Below, piece by piece: positions 57,728 to 64,000 of a DNA stretch of 64,000 nt. Position 1 is the stretch's first letter. Each line of letters opens with the position of its first letter. The stretch spans positions 379,933 to 443,932 of the forward strand of contig FJUW01000017.1 in assembly GCA_900074885.1 (NCBI GenBank). The letters are read 5' to 3'. Both the position numbers and the translations under genes were made by a program. The notes beneath the pieces are model-generated. The model worked only from the letters and a program-made list of their open reading frames with translations. It was not told the DNA's origin and did not search any database. Source of the stretch: Rhynchosporium graminicola. Its lineage: Eukaryota; Ascomycota; Leotiomycetes; Helotiales; Ploettnerulaceae.

Positions 57728-59682
57728 GACGTCTTCAGAAGACGAGTAGGTCTGCTATGACTTCAGGATATCTTTGATGATACAAATGAAACAAGATGTA
57801 TACATGAGCAGGATCAAGTTGTTTGAGATTCGAAGGGTCGTAGTCATCGAGCCTCAGAGCGGGGTAACAGGCATCCAATGAGAATGATGGGTAAAGTGAG
57901 CCGATTAACAATCACCGCGCAGCCAGAGAGCAGGGCTCGGTAGAATCTAGAGCGGGTCCGGCTCACGAAGAGTATCTCTGAGTTGAGTGAGACTTTGATG
58001 GAGATTCTTTCTCGGGTTTTGATACACGATACATTTTACCCGAAGTTACACCAAAAGTAGTCGTCAGCTTAAGACTCACATTATTCACCTTACCTTTAAG
58101 TATTGACAAAGTCATCCATTGCGCGAATGGGCTCTTCACATCACTGGATACCCCCAGCCCTCTCTGATACTAGATATTCGCAATTGCTATGGACATCTTG
58201 TTCGTATCCTCTTTTGAATCTTTATTGACTCAGTCTGGAAACACAGATCTTGATTGATGGTACCAATAATTTGTATTGTTTGAATACATACGGCGCTACT
58301 AAACAGTTAAGCGAGAATCATGACCCAAATTTTCCAGGCTTTTATGTGACCAAGGTTCATCACAACCATGCAACATGCACTACCACAAGTAGAGTTCTAT
58401 CAAAAAATACACTCTCTCACTTCTTGAAAAAAGTTTGGCCGACCTTCCTTACTTTCAACCCCCGAGCTTTCATATGTCACCCCGTGGTCTCTATATACAG
58501 GCAGTTGTTTCGACAGGTGATTCGGATCTAACATCTCCCACTTTTCTAAACCCTCCTCACTGGAGATAAGCTTAAGAAAAAATTGAATGGCTTTGGTATA
58601 GTGAAATCTAATTCTCAATAGGTAAATCTATTGCCCTATTCACTACTACTTATACCAGTGACACGTGATTATAGGTTTCCTTCCAAGTACCTATACTGAA
58701 AAATCTCAGCGACGAAATAGATCGTACCCCTGAACTACATCTTTGGTAAGGTAAGAAGAAGGCTCCTTATAGCTAGCTATATCGGATTCGAGGCTAGGTA
58801 AAAGGAATAATCACAATCATGTCACGTGCCCTCATGTACTTAGACCAGGCAAAAGTTTATTACTTTTGTAAGATCAGATAAGAGAACCACCCGTACTACC
58901 TAGTACAGTTCAAGACCTTTGGAGAATTGGAATTATTACGAATACTGAGTTCTGCAGGTTCCTCTAACATCGAATCACCTGTTGAAAGCGCCGTGTATTG
59001 TATGGCAAGTCTCTAATTCGAGATAGCGTGATTTGTATCTCAGTATTTCGCGCAGATAACCCACGATCTTCTAGTCTTTACTTATTATTTATTCACTCGG
59101 ATTTGCATTTCGTTCACAAGTTTAGGTCCAGGACATATTAGAATATCTCAGGCGAGAGAGGCTTAGAGTTGTACATCTGGCATACTATTCACCGTCTTCT
59201 ACGTATTTCCAAGTTTGTAACAGCTAAGTCCGGCCGGTATACTTATTGGAATTCCTAGATCGTTAAATGTCTTGAAGAGGCAGCTACGAACCTTTTTCAA
59301 GCCACACACGGAGTAGACATCTTGTTGCTCGCCAATCGACTTTTCAGACCGTATTCGAGGGATAAACAGCTAAAGTAAATAAAGAGAGGACTTATGCAAT
59401 GATCGATTTTCTGCTATAGAGTCTTTTGGGAGGAAATGTGATGGACTAGTGAGGAAAATGAATGCTAAGATACTCAGGGTGTAAGCCCGCATCACGAGGA
59501 GAGATCATTAATTTTTCTGATCCAGTGCTTGGCTGGCCCTCTTTTCTGAGGAGTTATTTACTTGTATAGCGAGGATCGCCATACTACATCGACTATGCAA
59601 ATTGAATCAGAAAGCATCATTAAATAGAAGGAAATCTTGAAGAAATCAACGAATAGATAGAAAAATCTCTGAAACTGTCTAT
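57728..59682. other. Intergenic, no gene seen
   Basis: About 2 kb with only short frames and several TATA-rich segments. Contains the 3' side of UTP13. Confidence 0.5.
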
Positions 59683-62481
59683 CTACACCATAATCATATC
59701 CTGATCTGACTCTCCTCCACCCAGTCCATTCCCATTAATATTGCTTCCCTCTATTCCTAACTGGGCCATCATCCCATCCATCTCTCTCTGCGTATATTCC
59801 ATCAAATACGCCTCATTCCACATATCCTCGCTCCTCTTCCTACTCTTAATTGTATACACACTCACAGCATTAAATACCTCTTTCAAACTACTTTGTCCCT
59901 TACTTCCTTTCACTTTCAAATTCGCCAATCTACTCACAGGATAGCTTCTCACAAGCGTGAAAAGGAGACGTTGAGCTACAGCGACGGTGCGGGCGTTGGT
60001 GTTCCAATCTCGGATGCGGAGAAGGAGAGTGTAGATTTGTTCGTCGGAGAGAGTGGACAAGACCTCATCGACACCCTTCACGCCCGTAAGACTACCTTCT
60101 TCATGCACCCCGGTCACGACGGCCGTAAATAAGGATAATAATCTCGCGGGGTGGTTTAGGGCGAGGGCGAGAGTGATGGCTTTCCTATACTCCTTCGCGT
60201 TCGTATAATTCTGCAATTCCTGTTCCTGTTCCACAAATTGTGTCGCAGCAGCATTCGTGGCCAGCTGGGTGGAATGCGTGGTGTCTTTCCAGAATGTGAC
60301 TGTTGAGTCTCCACTTCCTGAGACGATCATATTCGTCTTTGGGTGGACGGTAAGAGCCCACACGCGATCTTCGTGGTTATCTAATGTTGCTGATGTTTCG
60401 CCTGTCGATGCATCCCACACCATAACAAGCCCGTCTCCTCCGGCTGAGACGATTTGGATGTGTTTCCTTCCTCTATCTTCAGAATTTGGGAGATTTAGCC
60501 ATGCGACTTTCAGTACGGAGTTTGTGTGGCCTTCGAAAGTCCTCACGCAGCTATAATCCGCTAAACTCCAGATCTTGATCGTCTTGTCACCACTTCCCGT
60601 CAAGATAAGACCTTTTCCAGCCGCCGGACCACTTTCACCGATGATAGAAGGTGTATCTTTAGGTGCGAATTTAACGGACCATACACCTCGTTTATGGCCG
60701 CGTAGGATTCCTTGTACTTCTCCTTCCTCTACAGACCAAATCTTGACGTTCTTGTCCTGAGAGGCGGAAGCGAAGAGTTGGGAGTTGTGGTTTATATCTA
60801 GGGCGTTAATATCTTTGTCATGCGCTAGACGGGTATATGCAGCTCGAGGGCCTTTACGTGTAGCTGGTTGAATGTCCCAGCGCTTGATGGTGCGGTCTTG
60901 GGATCCGGTGAGAAGGAAGGGTGGTGGGTGGTCCAGGGGTGAAGTTAGTGCTGGAGAGGAGGATGATGGTGCGTGTTTGGGGAGGGCGATGGCGCCAAGC
61001 GATTCGGCGTGTCCTGTGAATGTGGTGTGGCATGTGAAGGATGAGGTTTCTGGATCAATCCTCCATAATCGTGCGGTGTTGTCCTTTGCACCCGTAGCTA
61101 TCCAGTGACCTGACCAATCAATGTCCAGGCAGATGATGATATCCTCGTGTCCGTGGAGTTGAGCGACATCTGCACCAAAATAATCCGCATCTGCACCTGT
61201 GCCTAACGATACAATCCGGATCTCCTCTGAATTTGTCGCTAGGGCGAGTAATGATCTATCTGGAAGAAGATATCCCAAGTCGATGATCTCGTCATGTGTT
61301 CCAGATATCCGCTTGACTCGTTCCAGTGGAGGTATTGTATGCGCAGCTTCTTGGAGCGAAGTTGTCGAATGAAGAATAAGAGTGTGGTCGGTTTGAACAG
61401 AGACAATACGATCCTTGAATATAGTCGCAGCCACAATCGCATCTGCTTCGCCTTGCGGAGACTGAGCTGCAGTAACCTCTCGACCAGTACTCGACTCCCA
61501 GACTCGAATGTTTCCATTCACGCCTCCAGTATATGCCATCTTCCCAGCCTCGAGGAATCCTGCAGCTTCGACTTCTTCTAGTACAGGCACAACCTTCCGA
61601 ACCTTCCAGGTTTTTGCATCCCACCACATAATGGTCTTGTCTCTGCTGGCAGACAACAGGGCATTTTGCTCGGGAGAGTAATCGAGGGAAGTGACATCGG
61701 ATACATGCGAATCAAGCACAGAAGACGTGGTTCGTGTGTAGAGATCCCAAATACGGATCTTTCCATCTTGACTTCCAGATGCCAGACGATAACCTTTAGC
61801 AGCATCGATCTCTGGCTCTTCACTCTTCTTTCTTTTGCGATTCCTGCCAGAAATGCCGGTCTCCTCTTCCTGTTTGTTTGCGACCAATTGGAAGAAATGG
61901 AGTGCTGAAATCAAGACGTTTGGTCCGCGGAAAGTGTGTGTGACATATCCTCCTAAGATATCCCATACTTTGACGACTCCATCTGCTGCTCCTGTGGCGA
62001 GGTATAATCCAGACTGATCGACTGCGAGAACTACTACTGGCGTTGTATGGGGTTTAAGGGTTCGAAGGACTTCGTATTGAATGGTGCCGTCGTCTGATGG
62101 GGTGAGGGAGTATATGCGCATAGATAATGATCGGGAACATATGACGAGGTGGGAAGCGGAGGGTGTTACTGTCGTGGGTTAGAATTGTCTTGAAAGACAC
62201 TGGAGGGGTAATCGTAGACGTACAAGTCAGAGTTGAAATCACTTCACCGTCCTAATATATTATTAGCACTGTTGCCCCAATCTTTCGACCGCCACATCAC
62301 ATACCCCTTCAATCTTCGCCAACTGCCTTCCAGTCTTCAAATCCGTCAAGAGAGCATCCTCTCCAAGCGTTGTTGCAAGAATGCGCCCATCGCGATCTAA
62401 TGCAACGCTACCACCGGTATAGATTGGCTGGATTGTGTGTTCCGGCTCGAAAGTCGTCTGGTGTGGCGCTTTGTTGGCCAT
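59683..62481 (-). CDS. UTP13: U3 snoRNP (UTP-B) component Utp13, WD40 protein
   Basis: Three exons (62481-62305, 62251-62224, 62168-59683) encode 896 residues. Known: Utp13 (human TBL3) is part of the UTP-B subcomplex of the small-subunit processome and is needed for 18S rRNA maturation in the nucleolus. Seen: about twelve WD40 repeats in two propellers (many GSxD--I-IWD endings such as SGSQDGKIRIWDL, SASQDKNVKIW and SGSGDKTIKIW), with a Lys/Arg-rich insert (RNRKRKKS) in the first propeller. The C-terminal Utp13 helical domain follows from about residue 700 (KEYRKAITLALALNHPARLLSLF ... DEQIYTLLLRIRDWNTNARTVAVAQRLLF). Start at ATG 62481 gives the expected first blade. Both introns keep frame. 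Intact and conserved, it marks the housekeeping edge of the window. Confidence 0.95.
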
Positions 62482-62929
62482 GTTGATGATTGTTTCTGGC
62501 TCGGCGCGACTTGGGATGCAGCTTCGAGAGGGCAGAAGCTGCTCGTGATAATTCCTGGTATTCTGGCAGAAACAAATATTTTTGATATCGACAGGGGTGG
62601 GAGATAAGCTTAATCTTAGCGTCTTCTGAAGCGGCCGCATCTCTCTCCTCGGGATGTGCCAGGTCCTCCATATTTCATTCCTCATTATACTTCCACTTCA
62701 CAGCTCATCTCATCACATATTCAATCTCCAGCACACAATTCCCACTCAGTCCACATATCTAGCAATCATGACATGAATTCCTTTGCTTTTTTCTTCGATT
62801 GGACTTGAGGTTACGGAGCAGCCAAGCATCGGACCTCGCCATAACATTTACGCTTGGCGCTATATCTGGGACCAAGCGAGGATGCCCATGACTGAATCAA
62901 CAAACATTCTAAGTCAATAGACATCAACC
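62482..62929. promoter_or_regulatory. Bidirectional promoter, UTP13 / right-edge gene
   Basis: 448 bp between two divergent start codons. It includes a C/T-rich stretch just upstream of UTP13 on the coding strand. No separate gene. Confidence 0.55.
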
Positions 62930-64000
62930 ATGGGCCGTCAAGGCTACTTGACTGCAATGGCTCTTGTAAGTATTTCCGAGTTTCCCTGCCACTGAGAATC
63001 ATCACTTCATCCGTCGTAGGAACCTTCACTTCTGTACTTCAATCCACCTCATCTACACCGAGTCTCAACAGACGATATACTAACATCCTCAGGGCCGTGG
63101 TCATTTCGAAGACGACATGATAGAGACATTAGCTGAAGGTCAAAGGAATGGGTGTACTCAACAATACAATGATCGAGGCCACCCCAGCAACCCCGAAACC
63201 AGAAGACGAGAACGAGAGCACGTGCGAGCTGCAAACGAAGTGATGCAAGTCACAGGTGTTGTCGAGGATTCTCTTGCAGCTAGAGTGAAATTGAGTCGGG
63301 ATTTGCAAGAAAAGCATCAGGAACTTCTGGTGGGGTTGAGACTTATGGAAGTGGGAAGAGGTGTTTTGGTTGGAGGGATTTGGGGGGTAATGGGGTTAAG
63401 AAGACGGATTCTGGTAAAGATCCCGAAAGGTTAGGAGACACCTACTAATGTTTCACAGTTATACAAGCCATACGTAGCTATGAGACTCGCAGATATTCTT
63501 CGACAGGAGAGGACGGCTTTTGGCGTTCCTCATATGTTACTTTCCGGAGTCCCCACGGTGGTTGCCTATCATATATCTGATTGGGTTGCTTTCTTTGTCG
63601 AGACCATGATTGAGGGCTATTTCGATGATGATCATCAGCCTGTGACCGACCGGGAAGATCAAGTCAGGAATGCACTTCATACTCTGTAAGCTCTCTTATC
63701 GACAACCTACTCGCCGCTAACATTTCAGTCGTGATGCATCCTTCTGTTACCTGACTCTTCATCTCCGCCTCTTCGCCATTCTCCAACAATTGAACCTCAT
63801 CCCAGCCTCCCCTTGGTTGCCAAGCCTGAAATATATTGTTCCGTTTTCATCCTCATCACCTCTCGCAATGCCGGCCCTCCCATCCTTAACCAAATCTTCA
63901 ATCTTGAGCTTTACCAGCGCCATTGCAGCGACCCTAGCACCAATGCTAGTCATTCTCGCCCACGGCAAGATCAAATCCACCATTGCACGAGTCCTCTACA
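62930..64000 (+). CDS. Unrecognised protein, 3' end beyond the window
   Basis: Four exons so far (62930-62965, 63093-63413, 63459-63685, 63729 onward), all with GT-AG introns and consistent phase. The model starts MGRQGYLTAMAL, continues with a charged segment (NPETRRREREHVRAANEVMQ and KLSRDLQEKHQELL), a Gly-rich hydrophobic stretch (VLVGGIWGVMGL), then VPHMLLSGVPTVVAYHISDW and FFVETMIEGYFDDD. The last exon is hydrophobic in places (SILSFTSAIAATLAPMLVIL). I do not recognise the family. The mix of amphipathic and hydrophobic segments suggests a membrane-associated protein. Divergent from UTP13. Confidence 0.65.

Overview
The window looks like nuclear DNA of a filamentous ascomycete (Pezizomycotina). 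Genes carry short introns of about 45-140 nt, nearly all GT-AG, often with a CTRAC-like branch site. A repeat in the window shows the TpG-to-TpA footprint of repeat-induced point mutation (RIP). The gene families (CFEM, WSC, HET, Zn2Cys6, GH67/GH16/GH12, Dal5-like transporter) are those of a plant- or wood-associated mould. A Leotiomycete is my best guess, but nothing in the sequence proves the class. Exon models were built by eye. Those called complete keep frame through every junction and their summed exon lengths divide by three.

Left end (1-6885): a gene-free block holding a RIP-degraded PIF/Harbinger-like DNA transposon (796-4848). A 1.24-kb non-autonomous LTR element (2497-3737) is nested inside its transposase gene, with a perfect 5-bp target-site duplication.

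6886-16070: a catabolic neighbourhood with an alpha-glucuronidase (GH67, +), a Dal5/ACS-type transporter (-), a metal-dependent amidohydrolase (+) and a Zn2Cys6 regulator (-). Transporter and amidohydrolase are divergent and share a 620-bp promoter region. Amidohydrolase and regulator converge.

17431-31781: a degraded F-box/LRR-like gene, a small cysteine-rich secreted protein, an 899-residue family-2 glycosyltransferase, a membrane-anchored GH16 glucanase, a five-WSC-domain secreted protein and a CFEM membrane protein.

33788-53792: a broken copy of a common fungal membrane-protein family, a GH12 endoglucanase, a secreted Ser/Thr-rich protein built partly by exon-pair duplication, a small multispanning membrane protein, a catalase, an RTA1-like relic and a soluble phosphatidylserine-decarboxylase-like (PsiD-type) enzyme.

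53793-64000: AT-rich relics, a broken HET-domain gene, the intact housekeeping gene UTP13 (ribosome biogenesis), and divergent from it an unrecognised gene that runs off the right edge.

Taken together, many genes act at or outside the cell surface: hemicellulose and glucan hydrolases, wall-binding WSC/CFEM/Ser-Thr proteins, a secreted effector-like peptide and a catalase. They are interspersed with decayed HET, F-box and membrane-protein genes and TE remnants, the pattern of an accessory region next to a conserved one at the right end.
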